Under the pieces are notes generated by a model. That model saw only the letters and a list, made by a program, of their open reading frames with translations, was not told the DNA's origin and ran no database searches. Below, one piece after another: positions 1-5,800 of a stretch of DNA of 5,800 nt. The position numbers were made by a program, and so were the translations under genes. Positions within the stretch are counted from its first letter, which is position 1. The number at the start of each line of letters is the position of its first letter. The DNA lies in assembly GCA_023151145.1 (NCBI GenBank), contig JAKLJM010000160.1:1-5800 (forward strand), given 5' to 3'. This DNA is from Bacteriovoracaceae bacterium (GTDB taxonomy: Bacteria > Bdellovibrionota > Bacteriovoracia > Bacteriovoracales > Bacteriovoracaceae).

Positions 1-1674
1 CCAACAAACTCTGGTAAAACATACCATGCGATCGAAGCCTTAGCTAAAGCTCGTAAGGGATGTTATCTTGCTCCTCTTCGTCTTTTGGCGGCAGAATTAT
101 ACGATACTTTGAATTCTAAGAATGTAAAAACCACCCTTCTAACAGGTGAAGAAGTTATCGAAATTGATGGAGCTACTCATTACTCTTCAACTATTGAGAT
201 GGCCAAACTTCACGAAAACTTTGAGTGTGCAGTTATCGATGAAATTCAAATGATCACCGATAAACAAAGAGGCTGGGCGTGGACTAGAGCTTTAGTCAAT
301 CTACAAGCTTTTGAAGTTCATATTTGTGGTGATGGTTCGGTTTTAGAATTAGTTAAACAAATTGTTGAGTTGTGTGGAGATGTTCTTGAAGTAAAAGAAT
401 ATAACCGAATGACCAGTCTTTCAGTTGAAGAAAGACCAATGACATTGGCACAATTAGAAAAACATGATGCGCTGATTGTTTTTTCAAGAAGAAATGCTCT
501 TAAGTACAAGTATGATTTAGAACAACTTGGTTTTAAAGTATCGATTATCTATGGAATGCTTTCTCCAGAAGTGAGACGTGAACAAGCCAGAAAATTTGAT
601 AAAGGTTTAACCGATGTCATCGTTTCTACTGACGCTATTTCAATGGGGATGAATTTACCAATTCAAAGAATTGTTTTTTCAACTCTAACAAAACATATTA
701 ATGGTCAAGAATATCCAATTACTCCATCCGAAATTAAACAGATTGCCGGTCGAGCTGGGAGATTTCAGCGTTTTCCGCATGGAAAAGTATCATGTCTAAC
801 TAAGTGTGAAGATGGTATTGGCGAGATTCAAAATGCTCTTGAAATGGTTTTGGATCAACAAACTCAGAGTATGGTTGGACCGGATTTAGATATCTATACG
901 AAGGTCAACAGTGCCCTAGAATCAAATAATCTTCCTCGCTTAAAATTATCTGAATTTTTAAGACTTTTTAACACCATGAATTTCACCAAGCCATTTTATT
1001 GTGTTGATTTGCGCGAGATGATTGAATTGGCCGAAACAGTTGAAGACATCGACTTTGAGGGGAAACTTTCAATTTCTGAAATATTTGGATTTTCATGTGC
1101 TCCAGTAAATTTAGGATTAATGGAACATGTGCAGTATTTCGTTTGGATTCTTAAGAAGTTTGTCGTGGCAGAATCTATTACCAATGAACCAATTAACTTC
1201 AATTCAAATGAAATAGATTATCTAGAAACCTCGATTAAATGTGTGGAGCTTTTCCAATGGTTAGCTCGTCACTTTAGTAATAAAAACTTTAGTTTTAGTG
1301 AGGCTGAATTATTAGACAATAAACTTAAGGCCATTGATAAATTAAATACTCTTCTTTCTGATAAAATTACGCCCACTTGTTCTAGTTGTGGATGTAAATT
1401 ACCAGATAAGTCTAAGTTTCCAATTTGTGATGAATGTTTTAAACAAAGACGCTTTGGAAGACGCAATGTTTATGGTAGAGACAATGCCAATAAAGAGAGC
1501 TCGGCAAATGGTGATATCTATCCAGTAGGTCAGGGAGGCGGCGATCGATTTAAGCCTCGCTCATTTCGAGATGGATCATCATCGTCTAGTTCTGGTGGAC
1601 AAAGCCGCGATGGAGGCGGAGGCGATAGAAGATTTTCTAAGAAAAGAAAATTTCAAGGTAAGCCTAAAAAATAA
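1..1674 (+). CDS. Suv3-like DExH-box RNA helicase, 5'-truncated by window edge
   Basis: This is an ATP-dependent superfamily 2 RNA helicase of the Suv3 type, the family that includes the mitochondrial degradosome helicase; it is expected to unwind structured RNA in the cytoplasm. The frame is open from base 1, so the N-terminus is outside the window and the TTG at 85 is internal; 557 residues are visible. In visible numbering, the Walker A motif PTNSGKT is at 1-7, the APLRLLA motif at 24-30, the DEIQ box at 80-83 followed by GWAWTRAL, TDAISMGMNL at about 210-219, and motif VI QIAGRAGR at 247-254. These match Suv3 almost word for word. A region of Suv3-like C-terminal spacing follows, then a CxxC...CxxC knuckle (Cys460, 463, 476, 479, with an extra Cys465) and a basic Gly/Ser/Arg tail. 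Family assignment is firm; the RNA substrate is inferred. Confidence 0.93.
   Translation, partial: PTNSGKTYHAIEALAKARKGCYLAPLRLLAAELYDTLNSKNVKTTLLTGEEVIEIDGATHYSSTIEMAKLHENFECAVIDEIQMITDKQRGWAWTRALVNLQAFEVHICGDGSVLELVKQIVELCGDVLEVKEYNRMTSLSVEERPMTLAQLEKHDALIVFSRRNALKYKYDLEQLGFKVSIIYGMLSPEVRREQARKFDKGLTDVIVSTDAISMGMNLPIQRIVFSTLTKHINGQEYPITPSEIKQIAGRAGRFQRFPHGKVSCLTKCEDGIGEIQNALEMVLDQQTQSMVGPDLDIYTKVNSALESNNLPRLKLSEFLRLFNTMNFTKPFYCVDLREMIELAETVEDIDFEGKLSISEIFGFSCAPVNLGLMEHVQYFVWILKKFVVAESITNEPINFNSNEIDYLETSIKCVELFQWLARHFSNKNFSFSEAELLDNKLKAIDKLNTLLSDKITPTCSSCGCKLPDKSKFPICDECFKQRRFGRRNVYGRDNANKESSANGDIYPVGQGGGDRFKPRSFRDGSSSSSSGGQSRDGGGGDRRFSKKRKFQGKPKK
1525..1671 (+). other. Low-complexity Gly/Ser/Arg/Lys-rich tail of the helicase
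   Basis: This stretch encodes the last ~49 residues of the Suv3-like helicase. It contains two related GGGDRF / GGGGDRRF blocks, a run of six serines and a terminal Lys/Arg cluster (SKKRK, KPKK). It lies about 45 residues after the zinc-knuckle. Such tails are disordered and commonly bind RNA non-specifically, as in RGG-type tails of DEAD-box helicases, so an RNA-tethering role is inferred. No enzymatic motif is present. Confidence 0.7.
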
Positions 1675-1683
1675 AATGTACTT

Positions 1684-2544
1684 ATGAATGTATATGACTT
1701 TGCAGAACAAATTTTATTTGGAAAATCATTAGAAGATAAATTGATTCATCATAGACTACAAGATTTTGACTATGATGAATCTAATCATTCGAAAAAAATA
1801 TTTCTTCCTAAATTACCAGAGCGCGATCAACAAATAAAAATTTCTGAAGTTCAAGCTAAGTTCCCTAAAAAATCTACTTTTCATTTAGATGATAAAAAAG
1901 CAATGGCGCTACATTTTTTTGCCAATCATGAGTTATTGGCCATTGAAATGATGGCTGCTGCGATTCTTACTTATGATTTTGAAAATGCCGATGAGAAAAA
2001 ACAATTTCATAAAGGCCTAGTGAAAACTATTATAGACGAACAAAAACACTTAAAACTTTATACTCATCGTATGAAAGAGTGGAAAATGAATTTAGGGGAT
2101 TTGCCACTAAATGATTTTTTTTGGAACTATATGCCAGATCTTAAAACACCTTCAATGTTTTATGCAGCGATGGCCTTAACTTTCGAATCGGCCAATTTAG
2201 ATTTTGCCAATTATTACTCTCTTTGTTTCAAAGAAGTAGGAGATGATAAGACTTCAGAAATTATGCGAATAGTTTATGAAGATGAAATCTCTCATGTGGC
2301 CTTAGGGGCGAAATGGTTAAACCATTGGCGAAACGATAAGGATCTTTGGACTTATTATCAAGAAAATTTACCTGCACTCTTAACACCCAATCGTGCTAAG
2401 GGAATTCACTATCGAGAAGAATATCGTAAAGAAGCTGGTTTGGATGAGAATTTCTGTCAAAAATTAACAGCTTTTGAAGATGGTTTTCGAGTCACCAAAC
2501 GCAAAACTTGGGGACAAGATTTACCAGATAATCATGAAGGTTAA
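1684..2544 (+). CDS. DUF455 family ferritin-like (putative di-iron) protein
   Basis: The 286-residue product matches the DUF455 family, predicted four-helix ferritin-like proteins whose reaction is not known to me. Acidic and histidine residues sit in the order expected for a carboxylate-bridged di-iron site: Glu83 in NHELLAIE (Glu88 is the alternative), Glu119 and His122 in DEQKH, Glu168 in TFESAN, and Glu201 and His204 in DEISH. Other family-typical stretches are GDLPLNDFFW (138-147) and a C-terminal AGLDENF. No signal peptide or membrane segment is seen, so it should be cytoplasmic. The ATG at 1684 is the only sensible in-frame start, 9 bases after the helicase stop, with no clear Shine-Dalgarno sequence, which suggests translational coupling. 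It is followed 2 bases later by an ATP-grasp gene. Iron binding and oxidase activity are inferred. Confidence 0.88.
   Translation: MNVYDFAEQILFGKSLEDKLIHHRLQDFDYDESNHSKKIFLPKLPERDQQIKISEVQAKFPKKSTFHLDDKKAMALHFFANHELLAIEMMAAAILTYDFENADEKKQFHKGLVKTIIDEQKHLKLYTHRMKEWKMNLGDLPLNDFFWNYMPDLKTPSMFYAAMALTFESANLDFANYYSLCFKEVGDDKTSEIMRIVYEDEISHVALGAKWLNHWRNDKDLWTYYQENLPALLTPNRAKGIHYREEYRKEAGLDENFCQKLTAFEDGFRVTKRKTWGQDLPDNHEG
2536..2540 (+). promoter_or_regulatory. Ribosome binding site for the TTG start at 2547
   Basis: GAAGG lies inside the last codons of the DUF455 gene, 6 bases before TTG 2547. It decides the start of the ATP-grasp gene: an in-frame TGA at 2535-2537 blocks any earlier start, and the next in-frame ATG is over 100 codons downstream. 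The nearby ATG at 2534 is in another frame and meets a stop after nine codons. Confidence 0.65.
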
Positions 2545-2546
2545 TT

Positions 2547-3614
2547 TTGTATACTTTAGTTAATTTAGACTACGAAGCCTATCTTTTTGATTCTCATTAT
2601 CATGAAAATGCAGATCAATTCGTGAGAGCCATCAAAGAATTTGAGCATGTCTTTTTCTTATTTTCTAAAAAGACAGATACCTTGATTACTTTTAATGATT
2701 ATTCGGAAGAAGATTTACAGCATTATAAAACGTTAGGTTTCGAACTCCCAAATCTAGTGGCCAAACATCGACTTAATAAAAGTTTGCCGATTGAATATTG
2801 GTGGGGAAAAAAGCATGAAGTTGAATTAGAGAAATTTCTCAACAGTAAATTGACTTCTATTATGATTGCCAAAAAATTACATCTTGGTTTTTATCAAGGC
2901 GCAGTTGTAAATAGTTACCAAGAGTTTTTAACTCATTTAAAAAATCATCAAGATATTACGGAATGGGTTTTGAAAAATCCTTTTGGCATGAGTGGACGTG
3001 GACATTATTTATTTTCTAGTGATAAAGCGATTCCTGAACACATAGTTACTTCTCGTACTATCTTAGAACCACTTTATAAAAGAGTATTAGATTTAGGCAC
3101 AACATTTGTCATAAAAGACGGAAAAATAGTTAATCAATTTATGGTCATTAATTTTAACGATCATATTGGTCAGTTCAAAGGTGCGGGAACTACACTTAAT
3201 CAAAAAGCTTTAGCAGATTTTTTAGAACTGACTTTTGGAATTCCGTTTGCTGAAATTCAACATCAACTACAATTAATTGCTGATGAGTATTTACAGCATA
3301 AACCACAAAACAATATTCAAATTGATTCATTTTTTTATTTAGATAAGTTAGGACAATTTCAGTTTTACCCCTTAGTAGAAGTGAATTGTCGAAAAACTAT
3401 GGGGCTAGTGGTTTATCAATTGGCCAATAGGCATCCGGATGCTTGGTGTGAATGGCGTTTTGATGAAAATGAAAAAGATGATGAGGATGTTATTGAACAA
3501 TTTCGATTGAGTCCTAAAAATGTTAAGACTCAATCAAGAGTGATATATTTTAAAGATGTGCTTCGTTATTTAGGTCCTGATAAACGGGCCGAACTTTTTT
3601 TTCGACGTAATTAA
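2547..3614 (+). CDS. ATP-grasp-like protein, partner of the DUF455 gene
   Basis: The 355-residue cytoplasmic protein has the hallmarks of an ATP-grasp ligase, enzymes that activate a carboxylate with ATP and join it to an amine or thiol. A flexible Gly-rich nucleotide loop is visible as LKNPFGMSGRG (142-152), a Glu-Pro in TILEPLYKR (171-179) sits where the adenine-contacting strand is expected, and EVNCRKTMG (278-286) has the Glu-x-Asn-x-Arg metal/phosphate signature. The N-terminal ~100 residues would be the pre-ATP-grasp region and resemble nothing I can name. The start is TTG with a well-placed RBS, 2 bases after the DUF455 stop, so the two are almost certainly co-translated. The 3' end overlaps the convergent aldolase gene by 65 bp. 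The substrate is unknown. The general fold is fairly secure; ligase activity is inferred. Confidence 0.8.
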   Translation: MYTLVNLDYEAYLFDSHYHENADQFVRAIKEFEHVFFLFSKKTDTLITFNDYSEEDLQHYKTLGFELPNLVAKHRLNKSLPIEYWWGKKHEVELEKFLNSKLTSIMIAKKLHLGFYQGAVVNSYQEFLTHLKNHQDITEWVLKNPFGMSGRGHYLFSSDKAIPEHIVTSRTILEPLYKRVLDLGTTFVIKDGKIVNQFMVINFNDHIGQFKGAGTTLNQKALADFLELTFGIPFAEIQHQLQLIADEYLQHKPQNNIQIDSFFYLDKLGQFQFYPLVEVNCRKTMGLVVYQLANRHPDAWCEWRFDENEKDDEDVIEQFRLSPKNVKTQSRVIYFKDVLRYLGPDKRAELFFRRN

Positions 3615-4236
3615 AATAAAGATCGAGAATTAAATCTCCAGCAGCTTCAGTCGTCTCAGCATAAGCGATCACACCATCTTCGTGACCTCGCATACAAATC
3701 ACGCCATTGTTTTGACCAGCAATTAAATCTTTTACAGCATTCGCCATTTCAAGTGTGCCGTAAGGAATGTCTTCATGAGTTGATGGAGATAAGTCATTTT
3801 TCATTCCATCCCAAATAGGTTTTGAATGAATGTGAAAGATAGCTTTGATGTTTGGATTGGCTTCATAAATTGCAGCATGAGTAAGTGCTTCACTAGATGC
3901 TTCCAAGGGGCCAAGAACATTTATTTTTTGAAGGGCAATATCGTAACCTAAAACGCGAGTATAGTGTTCGCCATTGAGTTTTGGATGTTTTCCAGTTTGA
4001 GTTCCCGTGATGACAAATTGAGTGCCATGGAAAGGTGAATATTCTTCGTAATTTTGTGCTTTAGACATATTGCCAAAGCCTACTTGTTCTACTGGGTATT
4101 CACCGATTAAATTAAGTCGGTATAGAAGTGTTCTCCAAGTTTCAAGTTCAGCATATTCAGAATAGTTGAGTGCTTCACACTGGGTAAAATTTGTCCTGTC
4201 GTACTTGATGACTCCGTCATCTATGCCATTTTTCAT
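3550..4236 (-). CDS. Class II aldolase/adducin family protein
   Basis: The 228-residue protein is a class II (zinc-dependent) aldolase/adducin-family enzyme. Family members cleave or dehydrate phosphorylated sugars such as fuculose-1-phosphate, ribulose-5-phosphate or methylthioribulose-1-phosphate. Visible signatures are GFGNMS (53-58), a phosphate-binding-type TGTQTG (77-82), ASSEALTH (113-120) with the likely catalytic Glu116, the metal pair His135 and His137 in FHIHS, IPYGT (157-161), and the third metal ligand His185 in MRGHEDG. All three zinc histidines are present, so it is probably active; the exact substrate cannot be read from the sequence. The ATG at 4236 has AGAGG four bases upstream. 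It is divergent from the membrane-protein gene and its last 21 codons overlap the ATP-grasp gene. The overlapping tail after about residue 210 lies beyond the conserved core. Confidence 0.9.
   Translation of the reverse strand: MKNGIDDGVIKYDRTNFTQCEALNYSEYAELETWRTLLYRLNLIGEYPVEQVGFGNMSKAQNYEEYSPFHGTQFVITGTQTGKHPKLNGEHYTRVLGYDIALQKINVLGPLEASSEALTHAAIYEANPNIKAIFHIHSKPIWDGMKNDLSPSTHEDIPYGTLEMANAVKDLIAGQNNGVICMRGHEDGVIAYAETTEAAGDLILDLYFNYVEKKVRPVYQDLNNEAHL
3573..3602 (+). terminator. Terminator-like hairpin and T8 tract inside the ATP-grasp gene end
   Basis: GGTCC (3573-3577) can pair with GGGCC (3586-3590) through four Watson-Crick pairs and one G-U pair, with an 8-base loop. Four bases later comes a run of eight T (3595-3602). 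The layout is that of a weak Rho-independent terminator for the + strand operon, and no other candidate is seen there. However, it lies about 10 bases before the stop codon, and the short stem and 4-base gap to the T run argue against strong function. Confidence 0.3.
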
Positions 4237-4250
4237 AAAACCTCTATAAT
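4223..4250 (+). promoter_or_regulatory. Putative sigma70-type promoter for the membrane-protein gene
   Basis: A perfect -10 consensus TATAAT lies at 4245-4250. ATGCCA at 4223-4228 matches four of six -35 bases with a 16-base spacer, inside the first codons of the divergent aldolase gene. Transcription would start near 4257, giving a leader of about 60 nt. On the opposite strand the same AT-rich block offers TATTAT and CATAAT as -10 boxes for the aldolase gene, without a convincing -35. This is called by eye only. Confidence 0.42.
4241..4245 (-). promoter_or_regulatory. Ribosome binding site of the aldolase gene
   Basis: Read on the - strand this is AGAGG, four bases before the ATG at 4236, which supports that start. 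It directly abuts the -10-like box of the divergent gene, so transcription and translation signals of the two genes are packed into the same few bases. Confidence 0.55.
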
Positions 4251-4303
4251 AGGATTATGATTAGACCACAGGCTCATGGGCTAGAAAAGTGTTTTTGTTG
4301 CAA

Positions 4304-4308
4304 AAGGA
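4304..4308 (+). promoter_or_regulatory. Ribosome binding site of the membrane-protein gene
   Basis: AAGGA, within the purine-rich stretch AAAAGGAAAAG, ends 9 bases before the ATG at 4318. It supports that start for the membrane-anchored protein. Confidence 0.6.
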
Positions 4309-4317
4309 AAAGCATAA

Positions 4318-5325
4318 ATGCTTGATAAATTAATAAATGATTTGAAAAGTAAGTTTAACGCTAAGAAAAAAGGCAATGAAACTGAGGACTCAGAAGATGA
4401 GTCAGAAGAATCTCATGACGAACTTCATGCAGACCATGAGGAGGATCAGGATTCGGAGTCAGATTCACTAGAGGCTAAGCCCAAGACTGAGAAGAAAAAA
4501 AATTCCATGGTGATTAAAGTAGTCATTGTTTTGGCCATTGGATATTTGGCCTATGACTATTTAATGCCAAAAGAAGATGAAGTTAGCATCGATCAAATGG
4601 TTCAAAATGCAGCTAAACCAAAAAGAAAAAAACCAAAACGCGAAGAAGCCGCAACTGTGGCCAATACAGAGAATACCGCAACCGAATCTGTGCCAAATGA
4701 AACTGCAAATCCTAATGCTAATCCTGAAGAAGCGACTCAATCAGCGCCAAGTGAAAATCCACCAGTTGAGCAAGATTTAAGTAGTGCTCCCATTGAAAAT
4801 ATAAATGTGAGTTCTGCAGTGAATTCAGATTCAAGTTCAGCCCCCCCAGCTACTGATCCTATGGAATCCAATGTCCCAACAAGTCCACCAGAACAAACTT
4901 CGCCTTCGGCTCCAAGTGTTGGTGAAGCTGCTATCGAAGATGTAAAAGTTTCAGAACTTCCCATGAGCGGAATGGGAGAGGGGACATCTGCAGCGAATTC
5001 TAATCGTGATAATGTAGATCCTATTGAATCAGCTCCGAAGGAAACATCTCTTAGTAGTAAAGTAGAAACTGTTTCGGAATATGTCCCGCCTCCAAAATAT
5101 GAAATTTTAGGTCGAGGATTGATTTATAACTGCAAAGGCAAACATTGGGCTTGTGTGGATAAAGAAAATTATCAAGTGTGCTTTAAAAATATGAAATGGA
5201 ATACAGACAATGGTAAGGCATCAGAGTGTGTTACTCAAAATGTATATGCCAATGAAGATGATTGTGGGAAAGTACAGCGCTATAATGTTTCAACTAATGT
5301 AGAAACTAGTTTTTGCAAAAATTAA
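4318..5325 (+). CDS. Unrecognised single-pass membrane protein with six-Cys C-terminal domain
   Basis: I do not recognise this 335-residue protein as a named family. Four parts can be seen. A short amphipathic, lysine-rich N-terminus (1-20) precedes a highly acidic Asp/Glu/Ser segment (21-54). A single transmembrane helix at about 64-83 follows a KTEKKKN cluster. A long disordered Pro/Ser/Ala/Asn/Glu linker (about 100-255) begins with a basic KPKRKKPKR patch and holds five SAP tripeptides. A compact C-terminal domain (about 258-335) contains all six cysteines of the protein (272, 279, 288, 304, 316, 333). The lysines before the helix and the confinement of cysteines to the C-terminus suggest N-inside topology with a disulfide-bonded periplasmic domain. 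The ATG has a good RBS and a TATAAT upstream. It converges on the HD-GYP gene. A role in cell-envelope or surface binding is only a guess. Confidence 0.82.
   Translation: MLDKLINDLKSKFNAKKKGNETEDSEDESEESHDELHADHEEDQDSESDSLEAKPKTEKKKNSMVIKVVIVLAIGYLAYDYLMPKEDEVSIDQMVQNAAKPKRKKPKREEAATVANTENTATESVPNETANPNANPEEATQSAPSENPPVEQDLSSAPIENINVSSAVNSDSSSAPPATDPMESNVPTSPPEQTSPSAPSVGEAAIEDVKVSELPMSGMGEGTSAANSNRDNVDPIESAPKETSLSSKVETVSEYVPPPKYEILGRGLIYNCKGKHWACVDKENYQVCFKNMKWNTDNGKASECVTQNVYANEDDCGKVQRYNVSTNVETSFCKN
4841..4847 (+). repeat. C7 homopolymer tract within the membrane-protein gene
   Basis: Seven consecutive C occur in the proline-rich linker (codons for Ala-Pro-Pro at 175-177). They stand out in AT-rich DNA. 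Gain of one C gives a stop after Ser-Tyr; loss of one C gives a stop at 4943-4945. Either change would remove the cysteine domain. Confidence 0.6.
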
Positions 5326-5800
5326 GCAGCATCTTTTTTGAATTCACCATCGATAATTTTCAACCGAAATGTATGTTCACTTTTGTTCTGCTCTTTTTGA
5401 AGGGCAGAAATAAAATGTTTTACTAAATCAGGATCAAATTGCGAGCCACTAAATTCAGTTAATTCTTGAAAGGCTACATCATAAGGTAAACCTTTACGAT
5501 AGGGCCTGGTCGAAGTCATGGCATCAAACGTATCTGCAATGAGAATGATGCGTGAAAAAAGTGGTATATCGTCACTTTTTAAGCCTTCGGGATATCCACG
5601 GCCATCATAACGTTCATGATGATGTTTAGCATTTTTAGCAATGGCTTTAAACAGCGGTAAATCTTCTAAGATCTGAGCTGACTTGGTTGGATGCAATTTC
5701 ATTTCCTGAAACTCTTCTTCCGTTAATCTACTCGGTTTTAATAAAACCGCATCAGGAACACCGATTTTACCAATATCATGAAAGAGCGCTGAAACTTCTA
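5322..5800 (-). CDS. HD-GYP domain cyclic-di-GMP phosphodiesterase, 5' end outside window
   Basis: The last 158 residues of an HD-GYP protein are visible; the frame stays open to the window edge, so the ATG at 5702 is internal. HD-GYP proteins hydrolyse cyclic di-GMP at a di- or tri-metal centre and so influence motility, adhesion and, in some predatory bacteria, lifestyle switches. Present here are HDIGKIGVPD (His7, Asp8, Lys11 of the visible part), MKLHP with a further metal-type histidine (His36), HHHERYDGRGYPEG (59-72) with the full GYP signature, IADTFDAMT, and TSTRPYR. All residues expected for activity in this part are intact. Any receiver or other sensor domain would lie upstream, beyond 5800. 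The final ~25 residues are a short charged tail after the domain. It ends stop to stop with the convergent membrane-protein gene. Confidence 0.94.
   Translation of the reverse strand, partial: EVSALFHDIGKIGVPDAVLLKPSRLTEEEFQEMKLHPTKSAQILEDLPLFKAIAKNAKHHHERYDGRGYPEGLKSDDIPLFSRIILIADTFDAMTSTRPYRKGLPYDVAFQELTEFSGSQFDPDLVKHFISALQKEQNKSEHTFRLKIIDGEFKKDAA

Noticed and set aside
318..1466. Antisense open frames of 63-68 codons within the helicase gene
   Set aside because: The sense frame is a clear helicase throughout; the antisense products show no motifs.
2115..2122. T8 run in the DUF455 gene (also T7 runs near 1914 and 3329)
   Set aside because: These encode Phe-Phe in conserved-looking contexts and are expected in AT-rich coding DNA; the frame is intact on both sides, so no frameshift is inferred.
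4266..4284. Imperfect dyad around CATG in the divergent spacer
   Set aside because: Half-sites need two wobble pairs and leave no loop; not convincing as an operator.
4577..4964. Other open frames on both strands inside the membrane-protein gene
   Set aside because: Their translations are low-complexity shadows of the biased linker composition and lack an RBS or domain; the main frame has the start, RBS, membrane helix and Cys pattern.
5310..5321. Perfect 12-bp palindrome TTTTTGCAAAAA at the end of the membrane-protein gene
   Set aside because: It has no loop and only A/T arms around GC, so it is a poor terminator or operator. Such palindromes arise easily in AT-rich DNA.
5316..5340. CAAAAA ... 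TTTTTG possible bidirectional terminator at the convergent junction
   Set aside because: The six-pair stem is almost all A-T with a 13-base loop, too weak to call.
1..5800. tRNA, rRNA, CRISPR array, insertion sequence or prophage signals
   Set aside because: No cloverleaf-like sequence, spaced direct repeats, transposase motifs or terminal inverted repeats were seen; nearly all bases are accounted for by six coding regions.

Overview
The window is AT-rich (roughly mid-30s percent GC by eye, not counted), gene-dense bacterial DNA. It holds six protein-coding genes, two of them cut by the window edges, and no RNA gene, mobile element or CRISPR array that I can see. A Suv3-type helicase, a DUF455 ferritin-like protein beside an ATP-grasp protein, an HD-GYP phosphodiesterase and a single-pass membrane protein with a cysteine-rich exported tail suggest a Gram-negative bacterium. 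A low-GC Bdellovibrionota member (Bacteriovorax/Halobacteriovorax-like) is my best guess, but it is an inference from gene content and composition, not something proven here.

Layout: positions 1-3614 on the + strand form a tight apparent operon. It starts with the 3' part of a Suv3-like DExH RNA helicase (1-1674) carrying a C-terminal zinc-knuckle and a Gly/Arg/Ser-rich basic tail. Nine bases later comes a DUF455 ferritin-like putative di-iron protein (1684-2544), and two bases after that an ATP-grasp-like protein with a TTG start (2547-3614). The last gene runs into a convergent class II aldolase/adducin-family gene (3550-4236, - strand), and the two coding regions overlap by 65 bp. An 81-bp divergent intergenic region (4237-4317) separates the aldolase start from a + strand gene for an unrecognised membrane-anchored protein (4318-5325). 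That gene meets the 3' end of an HD-GYP domain gene (5322-5800, - strand, 5' end outside the window) stop to stop, with both stop codons inside one TTAA.

How the genes may work together: the ferritin-like and ATP-grasp genes look like a two-gene enzymatic module (possible oxidation plus ATP-dependent ligation) of unknown product. They lie downstream of, and are probably co-transcribed with, an RNA-processing helicase. The aldolase, membrane protein and HD-GYP gene are separate transcription units with no obvious shared pathway. The least explained items are the DUF455/ATP-grasp pair and the membrane protein with a six-cysteine terminal domain. The second of these also carries a C7 tract at which one-base slippage would remove that domain.
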